From Gemmatimonadota bacterium (lineage in GTDB: Bacteria; Gemmatimonadota; Gemmatimonadetes; Gemmatimonadales; GWC2-71-9): 11,047 bases of DNA. This document shows positions 1 to 5,946 of this stretch, piece by piece (the stretch's first letter is position 1; every line of letters begins with the position of its first letter). The notes beneath the pieces were generated by a model, which did not search any database, had not been told where the DNA came from, and worked only from the letters and a program-made list of their open reading frames with translations. Made by a program: the position numbers and the translations under genes. The stretch lies in NCBI GenBank assembly GCA_003220905.1, contig QHTS01000263.1, positions 1 through 11,047 on the forward strand. Reading direction: 5' to 3'.

Positions 1-275
1 GACTCGCCGAGCGGCTCGCGCGGGCCGGGTTCGCAGTCGTGTCGTTCGACCCGCCGGGAGCGCCAGGCCTCGAAATCGTACTGGACGCGCTGGGGCGTGG
101 GGTGTTAGAAGTCGATGCGGACAGCTATGCGCTGATCGAGCCGCGCGACGACGGCTCGATCGCCCTGGCTCGAGCCGCCGCGGGCGTCCGCGTCCCCGGG
201 CTCGTGGTGCGCGACATGCCGGTCGAGCTCGCGGCGGCGGCGATCGTGCAGTGGCTGGCGAAACATCTCGTGTGA
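1..275 (+). CDS. 3' end of an unrecognised gene (partial)
   Basis: An open frame enters from the left edge (first whole codon at base 3) and stops with TGA at 273-275. It gives about 90 residues of a C-terminus. A GTG at 39 is available, but the frame stays open upstream with the same composition (LAERLARAGFAVVSFDPPG), so this is more likely the tail of a longer protein than a complete small one. The visible part is alanine/valine-rich with alternating hydrophobic stretches, an acidic middle and an amphipathic C-terminal helix (AAAAIVQWLAKHL). I see no membrane segment or catalytic motif and do not recognise the family. Its stop overlaps the GTG start of the Nudix gene as GTGA, which suggests co-transcription and coupling. 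That the frame is coding is fairly likely; its function is unknown. Confidence 0.5.
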   Translation, partial: LAERLARAGFAVVSFDPPGAPGLEIVLDALGRGVLEVDADSYALIEPRDDGSIALARAAAGVRVPGLVVRDMPVELAAAAIVQWLAKHLV

Positions 276-859
276 TCAGCCTCGCAACCGTCCGTCGGGC
301 GTTGCGCCACCACCGCCCCCAAGTGGCCGACGCGCCCGAAGCCCGCCCCGCCGCGGTCGCCCTGATCCTGCTGGAAGGCCCGCAGGGTCTCGAGATCCTG
401 CTCATCCGGCGCGCCGAGCGCGCCGACGACCCGTGGTCCGGTCAGATCGCACTCCCGGGCGGTCGTTACGGCGTCGGCGACCGGGACCTGTTCGCGACGG
501 CGGTTCGGGAGACGCGCGAGGAGACGGGAGTGGACTTGTCGGGCGCGGAGCGGCTGGGGGTGCTGGACGATCTCCATCCCCGCACGCCGACCCTGCCGCC
601 CGTGGTCGTGCGGCCGTTCGTCTTCGCGCTGGCTCGACGCGCCGCGCTCGTCCCGAGCGACGAGGTGCAGCGCGCCTTCTGGCTGCCCCTCAGGAGACTC
701 TCGGAGCCGAACGTGCGCCGCGAGGTGACCCTGACCCTGCACGGCGCCGTGCGGACTTTCCCGGCTTATCTGGTCGACGACGACGTGATTTGGGGGATGA
801 CGGAGCGCATTCTCACCCCGTTCGTGGATCTCGTAAGCAATTTTAGACCTGATTTATAG
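272..859 (+). CDS. Nudix hydrolase, CoA pyrophosphatase-like (NudL type)
   Basis: This 195-residue protein has the Nudix core PGG(R)...RETREETG (about residues 62-86), where the RE and EE residues normally bind the catalytic Mg/Mn. Just upstream, LLIRRAERADDPWSGQIALP matches the pattern typical of the CoA-pyrophosphatase branch (LLxxR...R...G...PGG). The GG-to-RE spacing of 14 residues also fits that branch. Known members hydrolyse CoA and its derivatives to 3',5'-ADP and phosphopantetheine in the cytoplasm; this substrate is inferred from motifs only. I prefer the GTG at 272, which forms a 4-base GTGA overlap with the preceding stop. A GTG at 251 would add seven residues and lengthen the overlap. 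The gene ends in unusually AT-rich DNA leading into the next regulatory region. Another Nudix substrate (ADP-ribose, dinucleotide) is possible. Confidence 0.85.
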   Translation: MISLATVRRALRHHRPQVADAPEARPAAVALILLEGPQGLEILLIRRAERADDPWSGQIALPGGRYGVGDRDLFATAVRETREETGVDLSGAERLGVLDDLHPRTPTLPPVVVRPFVFALARRAALVPSDEVQRAFWLPLRRLSEPNVRREVTLTLHGAVRTFPAYLVDDDVIWGMTERILTPFVDLVSNFRPDL

Positions 860-882
860 TCTCTCGAAATCCACATATTTGC

Positions 883-911
883 TTGACAGTATCTCATAAT
901 TAGTATAGACT
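883..911 (+). promoter_or_regulatory. Predicted promoter of the mntR-mntH operon
   Basis: A perfect TTGACA -35 element lies at 883-888. At the -10 position, TAGACT at 906-911 gives a 17-base spacer, while TATAGA at 904-909 matches better but leaves only 15. The region from about 838 to 920 is strikingly AT-rich against its GC-rich surroundings. Either -10 lies inside the palindrome at 897-916, so a bound repressor would block RNA polymerase. Confidence 0.6.
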
Positions 912-916
912 AACTA
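897..916. promoter_or_regulatory. Palindromic operator resembling a DtxR/MntR box
   Basis: TAATTAGT-ATAG-ACTAACTA is an inverted repeat of two 8-base arms with one mismatch around a 4-base centre. Its core TTAGTATAGACTAA agrees at 11 of 14 positions with the core of the classical DtxR operator as I recall it (TTAGGTTAGCCTAA). It overlaps the predicted -10 element and lies about 85 bases upstream of a DtxR/MntR-family gene. Metal-loaded regulator binding here would repress the whole operon, including its own gene. The palindrome is seen directly; its role is inferred from the family. Confidence 0.65.
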
Positions 917-922
917 GTTCTG

Positions 923-990
923 GGTATCGCAGGTCAAGTGATTGCCTTAACGCCCGATACCTGAGACCCCATACCTGCCTGCGCGGCAGG
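923..990 (+). promoter_or_regulatory. Folded 5' leader of the regulator gene
   Basis: Two stems can form in the presumed leader. GGTATCG (923-929) pairs with CGATACC (955-961). CCTGCC (974-979) pairs with GGCAGG (985-990) around a TGCGC loop. The second stem contains the first bases of the likely Shine-Dalgarno AGGGAG (988-993), so it could limit translation. ATACCTG occurs twice (957-963 and 971-977), which allows alternative pairing. It does not match the known Mn riboswitch (yybP-ykoY) by eye. The pairing is seen; any regulatory effect is speculative. Confidence 0.3.
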
Positions 991-1000
991 GAGAATCGGC

Positions 1001-1696
1001 ATGCAGCCAGCTTTACGAGATCCCAACCCTCCACTGACACGGTCCGTTGAGGACTACCTCAAGGTGATCTACCACCTCTCGAGTCAGGGCGGCTTCGCCG
1101 CGACGAGCGACATCGCCGCCATGCTCGACGTCTCCCCACCGTCGGTGAGCGGTATGGTGAAGCGGCTCTCGGAAACGGGGCTGATCGAGCATGTGCCCTA
1201 CCGCGGCGTGCAGCTCACCTCGCAGGGGCGCCGGGCGGCGCTCCGGATGATCCGCCGGCACCGGATCCTCGAGCTCTATCTCACGCAGCACCTGGGTTAC
1301 GACTGGGGCAGCGTGCACGCCGAAGCGGAGCGGCTCGAGCACGCCGTGTCGGACGATCTGATCGAGCGGATGGCGAGCGCGTTGGGACAGCCCCAGTACG
1401 ACCCGCACGGCGATCCCATCCCCACCGCGGCCGGTGACATCGAAGAAACGGAGCTCGTCGCGCTCGCCGACGCGCGCGTCGGCACGAAGCTCGAGCTGCG
1501 GCAGGTGGGGACGCAGGATGCGGCGCGCCTGCGCTACTTCGCGGAGCAAGGGCTGACCCCCGGCGTGCTGCTCACGGTGAGCGAGCGCCAGCCGTTCAAC
1601 GGCCCCACGACCATCGCGCTGGTGCCCTCCGGGGAGCCCCGCGTGGTGGGGCGGGAGCTGGCGCAGCTCTTGTGGTGCCAGGAGATCGGCGCGTGA
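1001..1696 (+). CDS. mntR: DtxR/MntR-family metal-dependent transcriptional regulator
   Basis: This 231-residue protein has an N-terminal winged helix-turn-helix (about 15-75; ATSDIAAMLDVSPPSVSGMVKRL is the HTH), a dimerisation/metal-binding helical domain (about 76-140) and a C-terminal FeoA/SH3-like domain (about 150-230). Metal ligands can be placed with a constant +8 offset from DtxR: H87, E91 and H106 (site 1) and D18, E110, E113 and H114 (site 2). DtxR has Met10 and Cys102 where this protein has Asp18 and Glu110. Those are the residues used by manganese-sensing MntR, so Mn(II) rather than Fe(II) is the likely co-repressor. MntR Glu11 is Lys21 here. The SH3-like tail makes it longer than the MntR of Bacillus (about 142 residues). 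The ATG at 1001 follows AGGGAG by 7 bases. The gene overlaps the next by 4 bases (GTGA) and probably represses itself at the upstream palindrome. Confidence 0.85.
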   Translation: MQPALRDPNPPLTRSVEDYLKVIYHLSSQGGFAATSDIAAMLDVSPPSVSGMVKRLSETGLIEHVPYRGVQLTSQGRRAALRMIRRHRILELYLTQHLGYDWGSVHAEAERLEHAVSDDLIERMASALGQPQYDPHGDPIPTAAGDIEETELVALADARVGTKLELRQVGTQDAARLRYFAEQGLTPGVLLTVSERQPFNGPTTIALVPSGEPRVVGRELAQLLWCQEIGA

Positions 1697-2523
1697 GCGG
1701 GCGGTCGTCGATCTGTCTGGGCGCCCTGCTAGCGGTCGCGTCAACGCAGGCGGGCGCCCAGGCGCAGGCGGCTCCGCCCTCCATCTCCGACAACAGCTTC
1801 CTGATGGAGGAAGCCTACAATCAAGAACCCGGTGTCGTGCAGCACATCAGCGCGTTCCAGCTGTTCCGCGGTGCCGACTCGTGGGCCTACAGCTTCACCG
1901 ACGAGTGGCCGCTGTTCGGCCGGACTCATCAGCTGAGCTTCACGCTGCCGATCCAGCGAACTCACAACGGGTCGTCGGTGGCGACGGGCCTCGGCGACGT
2001 AGCGGTCAACTACCGCGTGCAGCTGGCCGCGGCGGAGCGGCTCTCCGTCGCCCCGCGATTGTCCCTGCTCCTACCGACCGGGCGCGCCAAGTCGGATCTC
2101 GGTGCCGGCGCGCTGGGTGTTCAGGCGAACGTGCCGGCCAGCGTGGTCGTCGCGAGCCAGCTGGTCACGCACTGGAATGCCGGGGCCACGGTCATACCGT
2201 CGGCCCAGAACGCGGTCGGTGACAAGGCGACGACGGTCGCGTACAACCTCGGCGCGAGCGTCGTGTGGTTGGCGCGGCCGACGTTCAATGCCCTGCTCGA
2301 AATCGTATGGACGCGGAAAGAGGCGGTGACGGGCGCCGGCCGCACCGCTGCGAGCGACGGTCTGTCGATCAGTCCCGGGATCCGCTGGGCGTACAACTTT
2401 TCGAGCGGGCTGCAGATCGTGCCGGGAATCGCGTTCCCCATCGGCGTGGGCCCCAGCGCGGGTGACGACGCGGTACTCTTGTATCTGAGCTTCGAGCATC
2501 CCTTCCGGAGCGGGAGTCACTGA
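1693..2523 (+). CDS. Predicted outer-membrane beta-barrel protein in the Mn operon
   Basis: This is about 276 residues from the GTG at 1693, which overlaps the regulator stop as GTGA. A GTG at 1672 would only add residues ahead of the signal peptide. The start SGRSSICLGALLAVASTQAGAQA looks like a Sec signal peptide cleaved near AQA. The rest shows alternating strands rich in aromatic and small residues, with GLGDVAVNYRVQL and RLSLLLPTGRAKSD typical of the transporter/MetA-pathway (PF13557-like) barrel group. The barrel part ends in LYLSFEHPF, close to a C-terminal beta-signal, although RSGSH follows. It lies between a Mn-type regulator and an Nramp transporter, with overlaps on both sides, so I infer a role in metal passage across the outer membrane. 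Bradyrhizobium MnoP is a known outer-membrane Mn channel, but I see no clear sequence kinship. An unrelated barrel function is possible. Confidence 0.65.
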   Translation: MSGRSSICLGALLAVASTQAGAQAQAAPPSISDNSFLMEEAYNQEPGVVQHISAFQLFRGADSWAYSFTDEWPLFGRTHQLSFTLPIQRTHNGSSVATGLGDVAVNYRVQLAAAERLSVAPRLSLLLPTGRAKSDLGAGALGVQANVPASVVVASQLVTHWNAGATVIPSAQNAVGDKATTVAYNLGASVVWLARPTFNALLEIVWTRKEAVTGAGRTAASDGLSISPGIRWAYNFSSGLQIVPGIAFPIGVGPSAGDDAVLLYLSFEHPFRSGSH

Positions 2524-3884
2524 TGGCGGCGCCACAGGCCGATCGTCCTCTCGCCAGCCCGGACCCGGGATGGCGGCGCCCGCGTCTCGCGCCGAGCCTC
2601 GCCGAAGTCTATCGCACCGTTCCCGTCAGCACGGGTGCGTGGTGGCGCAAGGCGCTGGCGTTCGCAGGGCCGGGCTACCTGGTGGCCGTGGGGTACATGG
2701 ACCCCGGCAACTGGGCCACAGATCTTGCGGGCGGCTCGCGTTTCGGCTACGCGCTCCTCTCCGTCGTGCTCCTGTCGAACCTCATGGCGATCCTGCTGCA
2801 GGGGCTCGCTGCGAAGCTGGGCATCGTGACCGGCCGCGATCTGGCGCAGGCGTGTCGCGACCACTTCTCGCGCCCGACCACGCTCGCCCTCTGGGTGCTG
2901 TGCGAGGTGGCGATCGCCGCGTGCGACCTGGCGGAAGTGATCGGCTCGGCGATCGGGCTGAACCTGCTGTTCGGGATTCCCCTGCCGTGGGGCATCGCGA
3001 TCACCGCGCTCGACGTGCTGATCGTGCTGTTCCTGCAGCACAAGGGCTTCCGGCTGCTCGAGGCCCTGGTGGTGGCGCTGATCGCGACCATCGCGGGCTG
3101 CTTCCTGTTCGAGATCGTCATTTCCCGCCCCGACCTGGGTGGCGTCGCCGGGGGCTTCCTGCCGAGCCCCTCCATCCTCGCCGATCCCGACAAGCTCTAC
3201 ATCGCGATCGGGATCCTCGGCGCCACGGTGATGCCGCACAACCTGTATTTGCATTCGTCGGTGGTGCAGACCCGGGCGTATGAGGAGACCCCGGCCGGCA
3301 AGCGGATGGCGGTGAAGTACGCGTTTCTCGATTCGACCGTCGCGCTCAGCTTCGCCCTGTTCATCAACGCGGCGATCCTCATCGTCGCCGCGGCCACCTT
3401 CCATCGCGCCGGTCATACCGGGGTCGCCGAGATCCAGGAGGCGTACCAGCTGCTCTCACCGCTGCTCGGCGTCGCCGGGGCCAGCGCCGTGTTCGCCCTG
3501 GCGCTGCTCGCGTCGGGGCAGAACTCGACCCTCACAGGGACGCTCGCGGGTCAGATCGTGATGGAGGGGTTCCTCAACATCCGGATCCGGCCGTGGTTGC
3601 GGCGGCTCATCACCCGTCTGATCGCGATTGTGCCGGCCGCGCTCACCGCTATCTTCTTCGGGGAGAGCGGTACCGCCAAGCTCCTCATCCTGAGCCAGGT
3701 GATTTTGAGCCTGCAGCTGTCGTTCGCGGTGTTCCCGCTCGTGTGGTTCACTTCCGATCGCCTGAAGATGGGCGAGTTCGTGAACCCCACCTGGGTCAAA
3801 GCGCTGGCCTACTTCGTGGCCATAGTGATCGCGGGCCTCAACGCCTGGCTCCTCGCCCAGACGTTCCGGGGCTGGTTCGGCTGA
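2523..3884 (+). CDS. mntH: Nramp-family divalent metal (manganese) transporter
   Basis: This is a 453-residue inner-membrane protein with about 11 hydrophobic helices, as expected for bacterial MntH. The diagnostic TM1 motif DPGN is at residues 60-63 and the TM6 motif MPHN at 237-240. The Asp, Asn and Met of these motifs form the metal site in solved Nramp structures, and Met favours transition metals over Ca/Mg. TM3 carries the conserved CDLAEVIGSAIGLNLLF stretch. The family imports Mn(II), often also Fe(II), by proton symport. The ATG at 2523 shares one base with the preceding stop (TGATG) and has GGGAG upstream. The N-terminal 40 residues are a proline-rich cytoplasmic extension. The gene is intact here; its last 12 codons plus stop recur at 5451-5490 in the duplication. 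Mn specificity is inferred from the linked regulator. Confidence 0.92.
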   Translation: MAAPQADRPLASPDPGWRRPRLAPSLAEVYRTVPVSTGAWWRKALAFAGPGYLVAVGYMDPGNWATDLAGGSRFGYALLSVVLLSNLMAILLQGLAAKLGIVTGRDLAQACRDHFSRPTTLALWVLCEVAIAACDLAEVIGSAIGLNLLFGIPLPWGIAITALDVLIVLFLQHKGFRLLEALVVALIATIAGCFLFEIVISRPDLGGVAGGFLPSPSILADPDKLYIAIGILGATVMPHNLYLHSSVVQTRAYEETPAGKRMAVKYAFLDSTVALSFALFINAAILIVAAATFHRAGHTGVAEIQEAYQLLSPLLGVAGASAVFALALLASGQNSTLTGTLAGQIVMEGFLNIRIRPWLRRLITRLIAIVPAALTAIFFGESGTAKLLILSQVILSLQLSFAVFPLVWFTSDRLKMGEFVNPTWVKALAYFVAIVIAGLNAWLLAQTFRGWFG

Positions 3885-4312
3885 TGTACGCCAGAATCCT
3901 CGTCCCCCTCGAGCACTCCCCCGCCGACGATACGATCGTCGCCCACGTCCGCGAGTTGGCCAAGCGCCTGGGCTCGGCCCTCGTCCTCATGCACGTGGCG
4001 GACGGGTGGGTGGCGCGGAACATCAAGGAGCTCGACCTGCGCGAGTCGGAGGAGATGCGGGAGGACCGCGCTTATCTGGAGGATCTGTGCGCCCGGCTCA
4101 CGGCGGAGGGTCTGGACGTCGATGCCGTCCTCGCCGCTGGGGACCCCGCGAAGGAGATCGCCGCGGCGGCCGAGCGGGAGGGCTGCGACCTGATCGCCAT
4201 GGCCACCCACGGCCACCGGTTGCTGGAGGATGTGGTCAAGGGCAGCACCGCGACAGCATTACGACACCAGACGAAGGTTCCGATATTGATGGTAAGAGCG
4301 GAAAAGAAATAA
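3884..4312 (+). CDS. Universal stress protein (UspA family), copy 1
   Basis: This 142-residue single-domain Usp protein begins MYARILVPLEHSPADD (first strand and the Asp region). It contains GDPAKEI and ends with KVPILMVRAE, all standard for the family. The nucleotide-binding pattern G-2X-G-9X-G(S/T) appears as A107-T-H-G110-9X-G120-S121, so the first Gly is Ala but the rest is kept. ATP binding is plausible but not certain. The ATG at 3884 shares its first base with the mntH stop (TGATG), so it should be translated with MntH. Nramp genes are sometimes linked or fused to Usp domains elsewhere, which suggests a link between the two, perhaps nucleotide-dependent modulation (inference). A second copy at 5490-5918 encodes an identical protein, with one synonymous change at codon 17. 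Confidence 0.9.
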   Translation: MYARILVPLEHSPADDTIVAHVRELAKRLGSALVLMHVADGWVARNIKELDLRESEEMREDRAYLEDLCARLTAEGLDVDAVLAAGDPAKEIAAAAEREGCDLIAMATHGHRLLEDVVKGSTATALRHQTKVPILMVRAEKK

Positions 4313-4325
4313 CGACGTAGCACAG

Positions 4326-4340
4326 AGGCGTGTTACGCCT
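4326..4340. terminator. Short hairpin between convergent genes, copy 1
   Basis: AGGCGT-GTT-ACGCCT is a perfect 6-bp stem with a 3-base loop. It sits 13 bases past the uspA stop and overlaps the TAA stop (4333-4335) of the convergent dehydrogenase gene. A T-rich stretch follows on the + strand. On the - strand the downstream sequence reads into TTATTTCTTTTCC. It could act as a weak bidirectional terminator. Confidence 0.4.
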
Positions 4341-5229
4341 TATGCGTTCTTGCTTGTTCAAGCACCCTCAAGATGGCACCTAACCTGCGATCGCGGGCCT
4401 CTCTTAGTTGCTCGATGTTGCTTTTATATGCCCGCTCGATGCTCTGGATCAGCGCGCGCTGCTGCTCGGGCTCGAGGCGCTGCCACGTCGCGAGCTGTCC
4501 CCACCAGCTCTCGAAGGTCCCGAGCAGCTGCTGCAGGAAGAGGGTAACGCCCCCGTCGCCCGCGGCCAGGTGATACGTCAGATGCGGGCCCGCCGCCGCC
4601 CAACCGAGCGCGGGGCCGAGTGAGACGGCGCGGTCGAGCTGGTCGACGTCGATCACACCCTCCAGGACCAGATCGATACACTGCCGCCACACCGCGGCGG
4701 TGATCCGTCCCACCACATAGCCCGGGATCGGCTTCTTGAGGAGGATGGGCATCCGGCCGAGGGCACGGAGGTACTCCTGCGTGCGCACGACGGCGGCGGC
4801 GCTGGTGCGCGCGGCCGGTACCACCTCGACCAGGGGGATCAGCTCGGGTGGGTTCAACGGGTGCGCCACGAGGCAGCGGTCCTGGCGGCGGCAGCGCGCG
4901 AAGATCTCGGCGGGGGGAATGCCGCTCGAGGAGCTGGTGAGCAGCGTGTCGGGGCTTGCCACCTGCTCGATCGAGCCGAACAGCTTCTGCTTCGCGATCG
5001 CATCCTCGGAGATGGCCTCGATCACCCAGTCGCTGTCCTGGACCGCCTGGAGCAGACTCCGCGCCTGCGCGCGGGTGCGGCGCGGCACGTCCGTGGCGGC
5101 GCGCTCGAGCCCCTCGGCGCTCGCGTCGAACACCGTCACCGGCCAGCCGGCCGAAGCGCACAGCGCCGCCCAGCCGCAGCCGATGTCGCCCGCGCCGATC
5201 ACCGTGACCTTGCGGGGCATCGTCGTCAC
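4333..5229 (-). CDS. 3-hydroxyacyl-CoA dehydrogenase-family protein, copy 1 (20-residue deletion)
   Basis: This is the duplicate of the gene at 5939-6895. It reads 298 residues from the GTG at 5229 (another in-frame ATG at 5220) and has no stop. It keeps the NAD-binding GAGDIG, the SSSSG stretch, HPLNPP and LVEVV. Compared with copy 2 it lacks 20 residues (L55-T74 of copy 2), a helical segment just after the second beta-strand of the Rossmann fold. In this family that region forms a helical excursion near the substrate, so the product may misfold or be inactive (inference). The deletion is in frame and lies between two GCG triplets. On the coding strand it is preceded by a cut nucleoside hydrolase fragment and then DNA antisense to uspA copy 2. 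It therefore has no obvious promoter except readthrough from copy 2. The frame stays open upstream to 5541, but that extension is not coding-like. Confidence 0.7.
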   Translation of the reverse strand: MTTMPRKVTVIGAGDIGCGWAALCASAGWPVTVFDASAEGLERAATDVPRRTRAQARSLLQAVQDSDWVIEAISEDAIAKQKLFGSIEQVASPDTLLTSSSSGIPPAEIFARCRRQDRCLVAHPLNPPELIPLVEVVPAARTSAAAVVRTQEYLRALGRMPILLKKPIPGYVVGRITAAVWRQCIDLVLEGVIDVDQLDRAVSLGPALGWAAAGPHLTYHLAAGDGGVTLFLQQLLGTFESWWGQLATWQRLEPEQQRALIQSIERAYKSNIEQLREARDRRLGAILRVLEQARTHKA

Positions 5230-5450
5230 ACGCCCGCCTCCTGAGATACGATCGGCGTCGCCGTCTGGTGCACCGCCCAGCGGAATACGCGCTCCGACAG
5301 GAGGGGACGCACCAACGCCAAGTCCACCCGCGTGGCCACCTTCACCCGTGGACCGTGGGGATCGATCCGCGTGTGACCCCGGTGCTCGCCCTCCTCCAGA
5401 TCCACCACCAGCCGCTGCTCCTCGAAGCCGAGCGCCGCGGGCCTCACGAG
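5226..5450 (-). pseudogene. Truncated 3' fragment of the nucleoside hydrolase gene
   Basis: It encodes the last 74 residues of the nucleoside hydrolase (L253-V326 of the intact protein at 6892-7872), followed by the same TGA. I see no base differences. It lacks the DTDPGIDD calcium site and the rest of the catalytic core, so it cannot be an enzyme. Upstream on the - strand the frame runs by chance into the antisense of uspA copy 2 (to about 5822), making a chimeric open frame without a credible start. The fragment was created by the duplication junction at 5450/5451. Confidence 0.9.
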
Positions 5451-5490
5451 CTGGCTCCTCGCCCAGACGTTCCGGGGCTGGTTCGGCTGA
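5451..5490 (+). pseudogene. Terminal fragment of mntH
   Basis: These bases repeat the end of mntH: 12 codons (W442-G453, ending FRGWFG) and the TGA stop. They form the TGATG overlap with uspA copy 2. No start codon or membrane segment remains. It is a relic of the duplication and would not give a functional product. Confidence 0.9.
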
Positions 5491-5918
5491 TGTACGCCAG
5501 AATCCTCGTCCCCCTCGAGCACTCCCCCGCCGACGATACAATCGTCGCCCACGTCCGCGAGTTGGCCAAGCGCCTGGGCTCGGCCCTCGTCCTCATGCAC
5601 GTGGCGGACGGGTGGGTGGCGCGGAACATCAAGGAGCTCGACCTGCGCGAGTCGGAGGAGATGCGGGAGGACCGCGCTTATCTGGAGGATCTGTGCGCCC
5701 GGCTCACGGCGGAGGGTCTGGACGTCGATGCCGTCCTCGCCGCTGGGGACCCCGCGAAGGAGATCGCCGCGGCGGCCGAGCGGGAGGGCTGCGACCTGAT
5801 CGCCATGGCCACCCACGGCCACCGGTTGCTGGAGGATGTGGTCAAGGGCAGCACCGCGACAGCATTACGACACCAGACGAAGGTTCCGATATTGATGGTA
5901 AGAGCGGAAAAGAAATAA
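5490..5918 (+). CDS. Universal stress protein (UspA family), copy 2
   Basis: The predicted 142-residue protein is identical to the product of 3884-4312; the only base difference is synonymous (codon 17, ACG to ACA). It keeps the A-T-H-G-9X-G-S nucleotide motif. Unlike copy 1 it is not coupled to a functional mntH, because only the last 12 mntH codons stand before it. The DNA upstream is the antisense of a nucleoside hydrolase fragment, and I see no promoter there. It may be silent or depend on readthrough from the Mn operon across the convergent dehydrogenase gene. The frame is open upstream to 5268, but that stretch is antisense of the hydrolase fragment and not part of the protein. Confidence 0.8.
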   Translation: MYARILVPLEHSPADDTIVAHVRELAKRLGSALVLMHVADGWVARNIKELDLRESEEMREDRAYLEDLCARLTAEGLDVDAVLAAGDPAKEIAAAAEREGCDLIAMATHGHRLLEDVVKGSTATALRHQTKVPILMVRAEKK

Positions 5919-5931
5919 CGACGTAGCACAG

Positions 5932-5946
5932 AGGCGTGTTACGCCT
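5932..5946. terminator. Short hairpin between convergent genes, copy 2
   Basis: This is an exact repeat of the AGGCGT-GTT-ACGCCT stem found at 4326-4340, again overlapping the stop codon (5939-5941) of the convergent dehydrogenase gene. If it terminates poorly on the - strand, transcription could continue through antisense uspA copy 2 into dehydrogenase copy 1. Confidence 0.4.

Larger units (their letters stand above)
3845..5450. repeat. Tandem duplication, unit 1 (1606 bp)
   Basis: This unit contains the last 12 codons of mntH, uspA copy 1, dehydrogenase copy 1 and the last 74 codons of the nucleoside hydrolase gene. It aligns to 5451-7116 with an offset of 1606 up to base 5069 and 1666 after it, because 60 bases are missing at 5069/5070. 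I count four substitutions by eye: 3934 G/A at 5540, 4381 T/C at 5987, 4864 C/T at 6470 and 5092 C/G at 6758. The left edge lies inside mntH, whose gene is unbroken across it. The right edge is the novel junction. No terminal inverted repeats or transposase gene mark the unit. Confidence 0.95.

Noticed and set aside
923..1000. Manganese riboswitch (yybP-ykoY class) before the regulator
   Set aside because: The characteristic conserved loops of that class are not visible; only simple stems are present.
2517..3416. A 299-residue - strand frame opposite mntH
   Set aside because: mntH on the + strand has full family motifs and membrane segments. The antisense frame is rich in Arg, His, Gln and Asp with no recognisable domain.
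5230..5541. N-terminal extension of dehydrogenase copy 1 up to 5541
   Set aside because: Copy 2 shows the true start (GTGA overlap at 6895). The extension is out-of-frame hydrolase sequence with an arginine/glycine-rich translation.
5226..5822. A 198-residue - strand frame joining antisense uspA to the hydrolase tail
   Set aside because: Only the last 74 codons are real hydrolase sequence. The rest is antisense of uspA copy 2, with no credible start or ribosome binding site.
4736..5926. A 396-residue + strand open frame across dehydrogenase copy 1, the junction and uspA copy 2
   Set aside because: It is antisense to the dehydrogenase, then runs in another frame over uspA. Its composition is Arg/Pro/Ser-rich, typical of shadow frames in GC-rich DNA, and it is a by-product of the duplication.
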